Shown: positions 32,437 to 41,161 of the stretch, one piece after another
How the letters are laid out: the number at the start of each line of letters is the position of its first letter
Position numbering within the stretch: position 1 is the stretch's first letter
NCBI GenBank assembly: GCA_910584915.1
Contig: CAJUDM010000010.1
Coordinates: 1 to 57,797 of the forward strand
Direction of reading: 5' to 3'
Length of the DNA stretch: 57,797 bases
DNA from: an uncultured Lachnospiraceae bacterium
GTDB taxonomy: Bacteria; Bacillota; Clostridia; Lachnospirales; Lachnospiraceae
Made by a program: the position numbers and the translations under genes
Notes under the pieces: generated by a model
Seen by the model: only the letters and a program-made list of their open reading frames with translations
What the model was told of the DNA's origin: nothing
Database searches by the model: none

Positions 32437-33006
32437 TCAGATATCCACAATCTGACGCGCCTCCGCCTCCGCCTGTTCTCTGAATTCCTCCACCTGTACA
32501 GGGTTCAGTTCCGGCAGTTCGCTCAGGCTTTTCACGCCAAAACTCCGCAGAAACTGTTCCGTGGTCCCAAAGAGCATCGGGCGCCCCGGCGCATCCAGCC
32601 TTCCCAGCTCCTGCACCAGATCGTACTCCACCAGCCTGCTTACTGCGAAATCACAGCTGACACCGCGGATCCGTTCGATATCCAGCTTTGTCACGGGCTG
32701 TTTGTAGGCAATGATGGAAAGGGTTTCCAGCATGGTATCGGAAAGCACATGTTTTCTCGGTATTTTGGCTATTTTTATGAGAAATTCATACATCTCATTT
32801 TTTGTGCTTAACTGCACCGCATCCTCCAGTTCGATCAGTTCGATTCCCTTGTCCGCCGCCTGGTAGGACTGTTTTAATTCCTCTAACAGTTCCTTCGTCA
32901 CTTTTTTACTCTCTCCGATCACTTCCGCCAGACGGGAGATTTCCACAGAATCCCCCATCGTAAACAGGATCGCCTCCAGCACAGCTTTTGCTTTTTCTCT
33001 CTCCAC
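32437..33006 (-). CDS. scpB: Segregation and condensation protein B
   Basis: A 189-residue winged-helix protein that works with ScpA and SMC in chromosome condensation. Diagnostic stretches are AKAVLEAILFTMGDSVEISR at the N terminus, LSIIAYKQPVTKLDIERIRG (about residue 92) and GRLDAPGRPMLFGTTEQFL (about 130). The start was set at the GTG at 33006, with AAGGGAAGGA; a GTG at 33039 overlapping the scpA stop is the alternative. Confidence 0.92.
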   Translation of the reverse strand: MEREKAKAVLEAILFTMGDSVEISRLAEVIGESKKVTKELLEELKQSYQAADKGIELIELEDAVQLSTKNEMYEFLIKIAKIPRKHVLSDTMLETLSIIAYKQPVTKLDIERIRGVSCDFAVSRLVEYDLVQELGRLDAPGRPMLFGTTEQFLRSFGVKSLSELPELNPVQVEEFREQAEAEARQIVDI

Positions 33007-33035
33007 TGCGTTCCTTCCCTTTCTGTTGACAGCCG

Positions 33036-33794
33036 TCACGTGATGACAGGCTCCTCTTTCACTATGATATGTATATCTCCAAATAAATCTTCCTGCTCTA
33101 TGGATATCTTTCCGATCTTCATCATCTCAAGTACCAGCAGAAAAGTCACGATAATTTCCATCTTACTGTTCTGTTTTTCAAGAAGTTCCCGAAAAGAGCA
33201 GTATCTGTGTTTCAGCAGGTAATTCTGCAGATAAACCTGCTTTCTGTCCAGGTCGATCTCATCCTTCTCGATCCTGCCGAAGCTGCTTCTGACCGGATCT
33301 ATTTTTTCCTCCTGTCTTCTCAGCATAAAGCGGAACATTTCGTTCAATTTTACGAGTGTCGCCTCTCCCAGCAATTCCTCATAGTCGACAGGAGGCTTGT
33401 ACTCCGCTATCTCCTTCGGCAGATGGGGCTCTCTGTAAAAGGCTTTCTCCGCGCTCATGTGCAGATCCTTCAATTCGTAGGACATATATTTATATATCTT
33501 ATATTCCAGCAGCTTCTGCACCAGTTCCGCCCTCGGATCCTCCACCTCTCCCTCCTCATCGGGTTCCACCGGAAGGAGCATCCTGCACTTAATGTCAAGA
33601 AGCGTTGCCGCCATCACAAGGAATTCGCTCATCACATTCATATCTTCCGTTTCCATCTGCCGGATATACTCCAGATACTGTTCTGTGATCAGTGTGATCG
33701 GGATGTCATAGATATCTATTTTATTTTTATCGATCAGATGCAGGAGAAGGTCGAGCGGTCCCTCGAACACCTCCAGTTTTACCGGTATTGCCAT
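33036..33794 (-). CDS. scpA: Segregation and condensation protein A
   Basis: A 252-residue kleisin that bridges the SMC heads. N-terminal VKLEVFEGPLDLLLHLIDKN and NVMSEFLVMAATLLDIKCRM are the family signatures. The acidic middle (EPDEEGEVEDP) precedes a C-terminal winged helix (EIIVTFLLVLEMMKIGKISI). It is directly followed by scpB. Confidence 0.95.
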   Translation of the reverse strand: MAIPVKLEVFEGPLDLLLHLIDKNKIDIYDIPITLITEQYLEYIRQMETEDMNVMSEFLVMAATLLDIKCRMLLPVEPDEEGEVEDPRAELVQKLLEYKIYKYMSYELKDLHMSAEKAFYREPHLPKEIAEYKPPVDYEELLGEATLVKLNEMFRFMLRRQEEKIDPVRSSFGRIEKDEIDLDRKQVYLQNYLLKHRYCSFRELLEKQNSKMEIIVTFLLVLEMMKIGKISIEQEDLFGDIHIIVKEEPVIT

Positions 33795-33861
33795 AATCTG
33801 CCTTTCTTTTGCATCATTTTCACATTCATGCCGGGTCCCCTCAGGCTGTATTTTTTGACTC

Positions 33862-33925
33862 CCGCAGGCAATGAGTCAGACGGATGCGTTACAACAGGCA
33901 TCCATTTGACGAATGCCTTGTTCGT
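33862..33925. repeat. Single copy of the GCGGGC/GAGTC repeat family
   Basis: CGCAGGCAATGAGTCAGACG and TTTGACGAATGCC match the 112-bp tandem units at 48261-48568, with the inner hairpin GGATGC/GCATCC enlarged. It overlaps the 3' end of the metallophosphoesterase gene and supplies its last codons. Confidence 0.6.
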
Positions 33926-34854
33926 CCGGCTTCAGCGGCTGCAGGCACATCCTGCGTCCCGGTGCAGTCCGCTCCCTCAGGCCTTTCCGCAGTGAGTTCT
34001 ATCACCACGATCTCACCTGGATTAAAGAGCCTCACCGGGATCGTGTGCATCCCCAGTCCCCGGCTTATGACCATTCTGCTTCCGTACTCCTCAAAAAGTC
34101 CGCCGTCATAGTGGGGAAACGGAAGCAGGGAAGGCGCCGCCAGGCCTTTATAGCCCGGAATCCTCGCCACACCGCCGTGGACATGCCCGGACAATACCAG
34201 ATCTGGTCCCCACGCCGCATAATCCGGGAAAAAATCCGGATTGTGCGCCAGCAGGATCTGATAGCAGGAAGGATCCGCCTTTCCCGCGGTCTCTTCCAGA
34301 TATCCTTCCCTCAGCTTTCTCTTCACAAATCTTTTATAGTATTCCCTGTCGATGGTCAGCCCCGTGAGCCGGATGCCAAAATCCGACAGTAAACAGCTCT
34401 CATTGTCCAGAAACCGGACGCTGCTGTCTTTGAAGCTTTCCATGTAATCCAAATACATTGTATCATAATTCTCCGGATAGATCCTGGCACGGTACTCATG
34501 ATTTCCAAGAGCGTAATAGACGGGATATTTTTCTCCGCACTTTAAGACAAGAGCCGCCCCCTTTTTAAACGGAGCGCCGGGTTTCGCGTTAAGCATGTCC
34601 CCTCCGATAAGCACTGCATCCGGCGAGAGTTCCTCTATCGCCCTGAGCAGCCTTTCATTCCCGATGCCGTACTCTTTGTTGTGCAGATCGGACAGAAAAA
34701 CGAGCCGGCAGTTCTTTTTTAATTTATCAGATGAGAAAATATATTTTCTCACCACAAACCGGTTGCTGTCCCAGATCATAACCCAGAAAAAGACAATGAC
34801 AAGGCACACAAACAGTACAAGCAATATCGTTTCTATCCATGTGCCGTTCATCAT
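33889..34854 (-). CDS. Membrane-anchored metallophosphoesterase (YkuE/YaeI-like)
   Basis: A 321-residue calcineurin-type phosphoesterase. One N-terminal membrane helix (about residues 8-28) is followed by the metal-binding blocks in order: FLSDLHNKEYG (D-x-H, about 54), LIGGDMLN (G-D, about 81), YALGNHEYR (G-N-H-E, about 115), LLAHNPDF (about 209) and LSGHVHGG (G-H-x-H, about 229). The group includes UDP-2,3-diacylglucosamine-type and other phosphatases; the substrate is unknown. The last eleven residues (RTRHSSNGCLL) come from the repeat at 33862-33925 and look added. The SD GGAGG is the edge of the 105-bp repeat. Confidence 0.88.
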   Translation of the reverse strand: MMNGTWIETILLVLFVCLVIVFFWVMIWDSNRFVVRKYIFSSDKLKKNCRLVFLSDLHNKEYGIGNERLLRAIEELSPDAVLIGGDMLNAKPGAPFKKGAALVLKCGEKYPVYYALGNHEYRARIYPENYDTMYLDYMESFKDSSVRFLDNESCLLSDFGIRLTGLTIDREYYKRFVKRKLREGYLEETAGKADPSCYQILLAHNPDFFPDYAAWGPDLVLSGHVHGGVARIPGYKGLAAPSLLPFPHYDGGLFEEYGSRMVISRGLGMHTIPVRLFNPGEIVVIELTAERPEGADCTGTQDVPAAAEAGRTRHSSNGCLL

Positions 34855-34865
34855 TGTCCTCCATT

Positions 34866-35085
34866 CCAGTTCCGCATATGCCCTTACAGCACTCTTTTCA
34901 CGAAGAGTATTTCCCGCTGCTTACGCATCGGTAAATCCTCTTGTGCGCTGCCCGGGCATATGCTGTTTTTCCAGTTCCGCATATGCCCTTACAGCACTCT
35001 TTTCACGAAGAGTATTTCCCGCTGCTTACGCATCGGTAAATCCTCTTGTGCGCTGCCCGGGCATATGCTGTTTTTCCAGTTCCGC
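34866..35085 (-). repeat. Two identical 105-bp units of the SD-abutting repeat family
   Basis: Two exact tandem copies, each 105 bases (34866-34970 and 34971-35075), then the start of a third (to 35085) one base before the stop codon of the dacF-type gene. The minus-strand fold is GCATATGCCC/GGGCATATGC outside, then a stem with CGCAC against GTGCTG, then AAGAG/CTCTT. The end toward the next gene is GGAACTGGAATGGAGGA, giving the SD of the metallophosphoesterase. Confidence 0.88.
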
Positions 35086-35086
35086 G

Positions 35087-36304
35087 TCAGGCAGTGAGTA
35101 AAAACTCCTGAAATGCCCTCCGCACAAAATCTTTATAGGCCGCTTCGGGAATATCCTCCTTGAATATGATAGGAACGCTTCCCAGTTTATTTCCGGCGAG
35201 CAGATAGATTGCCTCTCCGGCTATATCGCCCGCTTTCACCGGCGCCTGTACCTGTTCCGGCAGAGAAATGATCTTCTCCACGCCATCCAGGTTCTGGCCT
35301 GTTGTGTCCAGGTATCGGAAGGGCGCCTGATATGCCACAGCCGTCTTATCCACGATCGCTCCTTTGATCGGGATATCCGGCAGGATATCCTCATTTTTAT
35401 CCTCATAGATATGGCTCACGCTGTAGCCGTAGCTGAGCAGGGTGATCGCCTCCGCAAATCTCGTCTTTCCTTCCTCCGCTCCCATCACCACCGCGATCAG
35501 ATCCATGCCGTCTTTTCTCGCCGTAGCGGAAAGGCAGAATTTCGCTTTGCTGGTGGAGCCGGTCTTTAGTCCGGTCGCCCATTCATAGCTCTTTAACAGC
35601 TTATTGGTGCTTGACAGCGTAAAAACCTCCGTCCCACGGTTCGTGGTGTGGGTGATATCCTCCATCCAGATACCCGTGTAATCAAAGATCTGCGGGTATT
35701 TTGTGATCAGTTCCCTGGACATCGTCGCGACATCCTTCGCAGATGTATAATGTCCGTCGGAATCCGTAAGCCCGCAGCAGTCCTCAAAATGTGTGTTTTC
35801 CATACCGAGCCCTGCCGCCCTCTGATTCATCAGATAGACAAACTCCTCCTCGCTGCCCGCCACATGTTCTGCCGCCGCCACCGCCGCGTCATTGCCGGAA
35901 GCCACCGCGATACATTTGATCAGCGTATCTAACGTCTGGATCTCCCCTTCCTCCAGAAATACCTGCGATCCGCCCATGGACTGTGCATGGGCGGAAGTAC
36001 GGACCTCATCCTCCAGTTTTACCTTGCCATTGTCAAGATAATCAAAAATGATCAAAAGCGTCATGATCTTAGTGATGCTGGCGGGACTTCTTCTCTCCTC
36101 CGCATTTTTTTCATAGATCACCTGTCCTGTGGATGCCTCTATCACCATGGCTGACGGCGATGTGATATCAGGTCCCGCCGCATATGCAGCCATGCCGCTC
36201 TCCACAAAGCTTACCGACGCAAGTATAAAAGACAGCCACACTGCGAAAAATTTTATCTTTCCCCGGCTGTGCCCTCTGTTTTCTCCGCTTTTAAGCTTTC
36301 TCAT
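35087..36304 (-). CDS. dacF: D-alanyl-D-alanine carboxypeptidase (DacF-like)
   Basis: A 405-residue S11 peptidase. Signal or anchor at residues about 18-43 (FFAVWLSFILASVSFVESGM, then AAYAAG). Active-site motifs: S-x-x-K in SPASITKIMT (about 77), S-x-N in AVASGNDAAVA (about 136), K-T-G in GLKTGSTSKAKF (about 245). The C-terminal beta domain ends in a possible amphipathic helix (YKDFVRRAFQEFLLTA) for membrane contact. It trims peptidoglycan pentapeptides. This is the second such enzyme in the window; DacF-like proteins are often sporulation linked, which cannot be tested here. SD is weak (GTAGG). Confidence 0.9.
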   Translation of the reverse strand: MRKLKSGENRGHSRGKIKFFAVWLSFILASVSFVESGMAAYAAGPDITSPSAMVIEASTGQVIYEKNAEERRSPASITKIMTLLIIFDYLDNGKVKLEDEVRTSAHAQSMGGSQVFLEEGEIQTLDTLIKCIAVASGNDAAVAAAEHVAGSEEEFVYLMNQRAAGLGMENTHFEDCCGLTDSDGHYTSAKDVATMSRELITKYPQIFDYTGIWMEDITHTTNRGTEVFTLSSTNKLLKSYEWATGLKTGSTSKAKFCLSATARKDGMDLIAVVMGAEEGKTRFAEAITLLSYGYSVSHIYEDKNEDILPDIPIKGAIVDKTAVAYQAPFRYLDTTGQNLDGVEKIISLPEQVQAPVKAGDIAGEAIYLLAGNKLGSVPIIFKEDIPEAAYKDFVRRAFQEFLLTA

Positions 36305-36372
36305 GAAATAAACCTACTCTTCCCCTGTCACCTGTTTGTTTCATATATATGCTTAAAACGCGGAAGATATTT

Positions 36373-37140
36373 TTATCTGTCCCTTACTTTCTTCTTTTTC
36401 TCGCTGGCAGGGTGGTCCTGCTCATACTTTGCGTAGAGATCGGGCCTGCGCTCTTTTGTCCGTTTCTCCGCCATCTGAAGCCGCCAGGCATCCACTTTCG
36501 CGTGGTCTCCCGAGAGCAGGATCTGCGGTACCGCTTTCTCACGCCAAACCTCCGGTCTGGTATACTGGGGATATTCCAGCAGATTATCATAAAAGGATTC
36601 CGTCTCACCGGACGCCTGGTTGGTCAGCACTCCAGGCACCATGCGGGCTATCGCGTCCACCATCACCATGGCGGGAAGTTCTCCGCCGGTCAGCACATAG
36701 TCCCCGATAGAGACACAGTCAGTCACGACCGTCTCCAACACTCTCTCATCCACTCCCTCATAATGGCCGCACAGAAAGATCAGATCCTCCTCCCGCGCAA
36801 AATCCCTTGCCATTTCCTGGTGGAATGTCCTGCCCTGAGGTGTGACATAGATCACTCTGTTCCTGCGTTCATCCGGTCTTCCCTCTTTTTCCCTCCGCTT
36901 CGCAATACGGCGTTCCACCTCCAGCCAGGCATCATAAATAGGCTGTGCCTGCATCAGCATACCGGCGCCGCCCCCATAGGGATAGTCGTCCACTTTTTTG
37001 TGCTTATCCAATGTATAGTCCCGGATATTTAACGCTTCGATACTGATATGCCCAGCCGTTTCCGCCCTGCCGATAATACTCTCGCGAAGCCCGCGCAGCA
37101 CCATATCGGGAAACAGCGTTAAAATATGAAAATTAGTCAT
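36373..37140 (-). CDS. trmD: tRNA (guanine-37-N1)-methyltransferase
   Basis: A 255-residue SPOUT enzyme that methylates G37 of tRNAs to prevent frameshifting. The trefoil-knot SAM site is clear in SIGDYVLTGGELPAMVMVDA (about residue 132), with NFHILTLFPDM at the N terminus and DYPYGGGAGMLMQ (about 52). The C terminus has a basic end (KKKVRDR). SD AGAGGAC. It follows rimM by 33 bases. The usual next gene, rplS, is absent here; dacF follows. Confidence 0.96.
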   Translation of the reverse strand: MTNFHILTLFPDMVLRGLRESIIGRAETAGHISIEALNIRDYTLDKHKKVDDYPYGGGAGMLMQAQPIYDAWLEVERRIAKRREKEGRPDERRNRVIYVTPQGRTFHQEMARDFAREEDLIFLCGHYEGVDERVLETVVTDCVSIGDYVLTGGELPAMVMVDAIARMVPGVLTNQASGETESFYDNLLEYPQYTRPEVWREKAVPQILLSGDHAKVDAWRLQMAEKRTKERRPDLYAKYEQDHPASEKKKKVRDR

Positions 37141-37173
37141 GTGCTTGTCCTCTAGACCAGGGCGGCAGGGTTT

Positions 37174-37707
37174 TCAGGCGGATCCCGACGGCCTCGCGAG
37201 GTCGAGCAGTCCCTCCAGCACATGCACAGTCATACGCCCTGCATCCAGGTCGACATCCTTCACACAGTCCTTTATCGCCGGAAAAAGCACTGTCCTCCCG
37301 TCCTGAAGTGTTATCTCATAGACGTCATTGGCCCCTGTCCCCAGAACATCTGTCAGCGTGCCCAGTTTCTCTCCGTCATCCGCAACAACCGAAAGTCCCA
37401 CCAGGTCAGCCTGATAATATTCATGATCCTGAAGCGGCACCGCCTGTTCCCTGGTGATCCAGAGCGTTGCGCCTCTGTACTTCTGCGCTTCCTCCGGGCT
37501 CTCGATCCCGTCGAATTTCACGATCACCATATTCTTATGGAAACGTGCCGACTGAATCCTGATTTCCCGCTCTTCCCTGTCTGTCCTCATCAGGACAGAT
37601 TTTAGTCTTTTCAATTTTTCCGGTTCGTCCGTGGTGGGAAATACTTTTACTTCCCCTTTGATACCGTGTACCGAGGCGATCGCCCCGACCTGAAATTTAT
37701 CCTGCAT
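37174..37707 (-). CDS. rimM: 16S rRNA processing protein RimM
   Basis: A 177-residue ribosome maturation factor that assists 30S head assembly by binding S19. Signatures are FQVGAIASVHGIKGEVKVFP at the N terminus and a PRC-barrel half with DLVGLSVVADDGEKLGTLTD and GTGANDVYEITLQDG. The start was set at the ATG at 37707, with AGAGGATAGCA. It is upstream of trmD in the same transcript. Confidence 0.94.
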   Translation of the reverse strand: MQDKFQVGAIASVHGIKGEVKVFPTTDEPEKLKRLKSVLMRTDREEREIRIQSARFHKNMVIVKFDGIESPEEAQKYRGATLWITREQAVPLQDHEYYQADLVGLSVVADDGEKLGTLTDVLGTGANDVYEITLQDGRTVLFPAIKDCVKDVDLDAGRMTVHVLEGLLDLARPSGSA

Positions 37708-37803
37708 TGCTATCCTCTTCACCGGAGAGCACAGTCAAACTTTCCCTCTGCCGCATGTCCGCTCCCTGAGATCCCGGACATTCCTCCGGTTTTGAATTCC
37801 GTT

Positions 37804-37831
37804 AAAAAGAATCCCGCAACGCAGGATTCTT
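37804..37831 (-). terminator. Terminator after khpA
   Basis: AAGAATCC/GGATTCTT with an inner GC/GC, followed on the minus strand by TTTTTAAC. It separates ylxM-ffh-rpsP-khpA from rimM-trmD, at least in part. Confidence 0.6.
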
Positions 37832-37838
37832 CACCATT

Positions 37839-38078
37839 TCAGATGATTTCCACATCCACTCTCTTATTGTCCTTCGTGGAAGCCGCTTTTACGACGGAAC
37901 GGATCGCTTTGGCTATCCTGCCCTGCTTTCCGATCACCTTGCCCATATCGTCAGCCGCCACATGCAGCTCAATGGTAACGTTTCTGCCTTCGCCTTTTTC
38001 GGTCACCACCACCTCTTCCGGGTTATCAACAAGAGCTTTTGCAATTACTTCAACCAATTCCTTCATTTTGACAACCAT
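37839..38078 (-). CDS. khpA: KH-domain RNA-binding protein KhpA
   Basis: A 79-residue single KH domain with the GxxG loop in MGKVIGKQGRIAKAIRSVVK and N-terminal KELVEVIAKALVDNPEEVVV. KhpA pairs with KhpB/Jag and binds many RNAs. It lies between rpsP and rimM, its usual place. Confidence 0.93.
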   Translation of the reverse strand: MVVKMKELVEVIAKALVDNPEEVVVTEKGEGRNVTIELHVAADDMGKVIGKQGRIAKAIRSVVKAASTKDNKRVDVEII

Positions 38079-38101
38079 GCCCTTTCCACAGCCTGAAAAT
38101 A

Positions 38102-38344
38102 TTATTTTTCAATCCCTGCGATCTTAAAGATCTTTTCAACTGTCTCTGTGGGCTGTGCTCCGGTTGCCAGCCATTTTTTTGCCAGCTCCTCATTTACATG
38201 AATGGTGCTGGGCTCTGTCTTGGGATCATATGTGCCGATCTCCTCAATAAATCTGCCGTCCCTGGGGCTTCTGCTGTCAGAGACAACGATCCTGTAAAAA
38301 GGCGCTTTCTTCTGTCCCATTCTTTTTAATCTGATCTTTACCAT
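38102..38344 (-). CDS. rpsP: 30S ribosomal protein S16
   Basis: An 80-residue protein beginning VKIRLKRMGQKKAPFYRIVV with SRSPRDGRFIEEIGTYDP, both diagnostic of S16. The ATG at 38344, with AGCAGAGGAAGAG, was chosen; the longer frame to 38461 has no support. It is downstream of ffh. Confidence 0.96.
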   Translation of the reverse strand: MVKIRLKRMGQKKAPFYRIVVSDSRSPRDGRFIEEIGTYDPKTEPSTIHVNEELAKKWLATGAQPTETVEKIFKIAGIEK

Positions 38345-38562
38345 GTTCTCTTCCTCTGCTTTCTTTAATAATATATAATATATAGTTGTCAGCTTTCCGA
38401 AGGATTTTATGCTTATCTGATCCCGCCCGCCGGCCCGGCTTTTTTGCCTCCCCCGCTCCACAGCAGGAAAACATTTTATCCCCTACAGCTTTACTACCTG
38501 ATAAAAGATACCTTTCTGCGGATCCCTTTCATTTTAAAGGCACACCGCACTTATCCTCTCAC

Positions 38563-39939
38563 TCAAAAGGGAAATCTCCCCCGTCCGCCAAGGCCTCCCA
38601 TCATGCCGCCGAGAGAGCCTCTGCCTTTCTTGCCCATCATGCCCTGCATCTGTTTCATCATCTTCTGGCTCTGCTCAAACTGTTTGACAAACCGGTTGAC
38701 CTGGGCGATGTCCACGCCCGCGCCCTTCGCGATCCTGTGCTTTCTACCCAGATTTAAGAGTTTCGGGTTGGCGCGTTCTTTCTTTGTCATCGAGAGGACG
38801 ATAGCTTCATTTCTCGCCAGTTCCTTCTCATCTATCATGGAAGCGATATCGGCTTTGCCGCCGAGCCCCGGCATCATCGCCAGAAGGCTTCCAAGCCCGC
38901 CCATTTTCCGCATCTGCTTCATACTCTCGAGATAATCCTCAAAGTCAAATTTGCCCTTCTTCATCTTCGCGGCGATCTCTTTTTCTTTGTCCGCATCAAT
39001 CTCGATGGTTTCCTGGGCCTTTTCGATCAGAGAGAGCACATCGCCCATGCCGAGGATACGCCCCGCCATACGGTCCGGGTAAAACTGTTCCAGATCGGAG
39101 AGCTTCTCGCCCATACCGACATAGAGGATCGGTTTGCCGGTCACAGCCTTTACGGAGAGCGCTGCCCCGCCTCTGGTATCGCCGTCCATCTTGGAGAGGA
39201 TCACGCCGTCGATGCCGACCTTTTCATCGAACTCCGACGCCACATTGACCGCGTCCTGACCGGTCATGGCATCCACCACAAGAAGGCTCTGATGCACTTC
39301 CACATTCGCTTTGATCTTTTGCAGCTCCCCCATCATCTCCTCATCCACATGGAGCCGCCCGGCAGTATCCAGGATCACGACATTGTGCCCGTTCTTCCTG
39401 GCATGTTCCAGGGATGCCTTCGCGATATCCACCGGGCTCTGGTTATCCCCCATGGAAAACACATCGACTTCCTGTTTTTCTCCGTTGATCTGGAGCTGTC
39501 TGATCGCCGCAGGACGGTACACATCGCAGGCGACAAGAAGAGGTTTTTTCCCTTTCAGCTTAAACTTCCCCGCCAGCTTTGCCGTCGTCGTGGTCTTACC
39601 TGCACCCTGTAAGCCGCACATCATGATCGTCGTGATGGACTTTCCGGGCTGGAATTTTAATTCTGTTGTCTCAGAACCCATCAGGGCTGTCATCTCCTCG
39701 TTTACGATCTTGATGACCATCTGCCCCGGGTTTAATCCGTTCATCACATCCGCGCCGACCGCGCGCTCCTCCACGGATTTCACAAACTTCTTGACCACCT
39801 TAAAGTTTACATCCGCCTCCAGCAGCGCCATCTTGACTTCCTTCAGAGCAAGCTTTACATCCTCCTCCGTCAGGCGTCCCTTACCGCGCAGCTTTTTAAA
39901 CACATTCTGTAGTTTATCTGTCAAGCTTTCAAAAGCCAT
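38563..39939 (-). CDS. ffh: Signal recognition particle protein Ffh
   Basis: A 458-residue GTPase that binds 4.5S RNA and delivers nascent membrane proteins. N domain (about 1-85), G domain with GLQGAGKTTTTAKLAGK (about 107), DVYRPAAIRQL, LDTAGRLHVDEEM and SKMDGDTRGGAAL, then a Met-rich M domain (MKQMRKMGGLGSLLAMMPG; FEQSQKMMKQMQGMMGKKG). It starts on the base after the ylxM stop, so the two are coupled. Confidence 0.97.
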   Translation of the reverse strand: MAFESLTDKLQNVFKKLRGKGRLTEEDVKLALKEVKMALLEADVNFKVVKKFVKSVEERAVGADVMNGLNPGQMVIKIVNEEMTALMGSETTELKFQPGKSITTIMMCGLQGAGKTTTTAKLAGKFKLKGKKPLLVACDVYRPAAIRQLQINGEKQEVDVFSMGDNQSPVDIAKASLEHARKNGHNVVILDTAGRLHVDEEMMGELQKIKANVEVHQSLLVVDAMTGQDAVNVASEFDEKVGIDGVILSKMDGDTRGGAALSVKAVTGKPILYVGMGEKLSDLEQFYPDRMAGRILGMGDVLSLIEKAQETIEIDADKEKEIAAKMKKGKFDFEDYLESMKQMRKMGGLGSLLAMMPGLGGKADIASMIDEKELARNEAIVLSMTKKERANPKLLNLGRKHRIAKGAGVDIAQVNRFVKQFEQSQKMMKQMQGMMGKKGRGSLGGMMGGLGGRGRFPF

Positions 39940-40293
39940 CTATAAATTCTCCATCAATTCCGCGGTCAGCTGCCTGATCAGATCAAGCCTCTCCCTGCAT
40001 TCTTTTTCCGGCATCCGTTTCCCTTCTTCCGCCAGCTTGTCGATCCGGGCGATCGTCTTTTTCGCCTCCGCAAATTTTCTGACAAGATGCAGCTTTTCCT
40101 CATATCCGGCAAGCTGCTTATCACACCGCCTGATCAGATCATGCACCCCCTGACGGCTGATGCCGTGCTGTTCTGCGATCTCCGAGAGCGACATATCGTG
40201 ATAAACCGCATCCTCATAGATATTTCTCTGGTGCCCTGTCAGCAGTTCCCCGTAAAAATCATATAAAAGTCCCTGCTCTACGATCTTTTCCAT
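39940..40293 (-). CDS. ylxM: YlxM-like HTH regulator of the SRP operon
   Basis: A 117-residue UPF0122 protein. N-terminal LLYDFYGELLTGHQRNIYED and HTH EIAEQHGISRQGVHDLIRRC match YlxM, which occurs with ffh across Firmicutes and is thought to modulate the SRP pathway. It is the first gene of the operon, behind the strong promoter at 40346-40374. Confidence 0.95.
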   Translation of the reverse strand: MEKIVEQGLLYDFYGELLTGHQRNIYEDAVYHDMSLSEIAEQHGISRQGVHDLIRRCDKQLAGYEEKLHLVRKFAEAKKTIARIDKLAEEGKRMPEKECRERLDLIRQLTAELMENL

Positions 40294-40345
40294 AACAATC
40301 TGCCCTTTCCGCCCAGATCACGGCATATCCCGAGCCACAAACGCT

Positions 40346-40417
40346 AGTTTACTATAAATAAATACACCTGTCAAGAGTTTTTCTTGACAGGTTTGGCAAG
40401 AGGTTTTCTTGACAGGT
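40346..40417 (-). promoter_or_regulatory. SRP-operon promoter embedded in CTTGACAGG repeats
   Basis: The minus strand has TTGACA, 17 bases, TAAACT. The -35 box lies in one arm of a perfect 11-bp inverted repeat (ACCTGTCAAGA 40366-40376, TCTTGACAGGT 40382-40392), and a third copy of TCTTGACAGGT stands at 40407-40417. The same stem can also act as a terminator for the gene upstream. A regulator site is possible. Confidence 0.6.
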
Positions 40418-40437
40418 GTTATAATTCTTTTTATTTT

Positions 40438-41013
40438 CTAATTTTCATCCAGAAGATTCTGCACCGCGCTCCATTCGATCACCGGCACATTTCTCTGCGT
40501 CACATTGGCTGTCCGTTTTTTCTTGCTGTTCATTTTTGTGAAACTTACCAGAAAGAAACCTATTGCCACAACGACACTGATCCCGAACGCCGCAACCGCG
40601 ATCGTCATCGCGTTATCCACCCCCGAGAAGAAATAGCAGCCCGCCGCCACGATAACACCAACGATCAGGCTGACGATCGAATTCTCAAACAGTTTATCCT
40701 TAATGCCGCTGACAGCCCAGGACTGGGGTTTGTGGCAATGAGGACATTCATCTTTGAAAGCCGTGTTAAAAATACTCTTTTCCGTTGCGTTCTTATAAGA
40801 ATCCTTTACTTCCCTCACAAGGTTTTTATGAGCCATTTCGTTCAGCTTCTGCTGCTTGTTGTACTCTAACTCCCTGTAATTGCTGTTGATCTCGGCCTCC
40901 ATGCCTCTTATAGTTGCTTTCAGCGGTCCGCTGTCCTTCATGCACTGCTCGCACTTAAAAGAGTACGGCACATCGATCGTTTCAGTCTTTTTGTGTCTGT
41001 AATATGTACCCAA
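40438..41013 (-). CDS. Zinc-ribbon membrane protein, hypothetical
   Basis: A 191-residue protein with paired Cys motifs FKCEQCMKDSG (about residue 22) and DECPHCHKPQSW (about 90), which together could form a zinc ribbon. Two adjacent membrane helices follow (SLIVGVIVAAGCYFFSG and AMTIAVAAFGISVVVAIGFF) and a basic tail. No named family. The start was set at a TTG at 41013, because GAGGAGG precedes it at good spacing, whereas the ATG at 41031 lies before that SD and would place the SD within the gene. Confidence 0.6.
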   Translation of the reverse strand: MGTYYRHKKTETIDVPYSFKCEQCMKDSGPLKATIRGMEAEINSNYRELEYNKQQKLNEMAHKNLVREVKDSYKNATEKSIFNTAFKDECPHCHKPQSWAVSGIKDKLFENSIVSLIVGVIVAAGCYFFSGVDNAMTIAVAAFGISVVVAIGFFLVSFTKMNSKKKRTANVTQRNVPVIEWSAVQNLLDEN

Positions 41014-41161
41014 TTTTGGTTTCCTCCTCATAAATATTTATATTCAGCGAGAGCAAACTCGCAAACGCCCACTTTCTGCCCGTATCGCCGCTGATAAGCG
41101 GCTTAATCCAGAAAGAGCGGACAGATATCTGCCATATGGCAAATACCTGTACCTGTCTTTG

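Noticed and set aside
36305..36372. Expected rplS after trmD
   Set aside because: Only 68 bases separate trmD from dacF; no ribosomal protein frame is present. It is presumably elsewhere in the genome.
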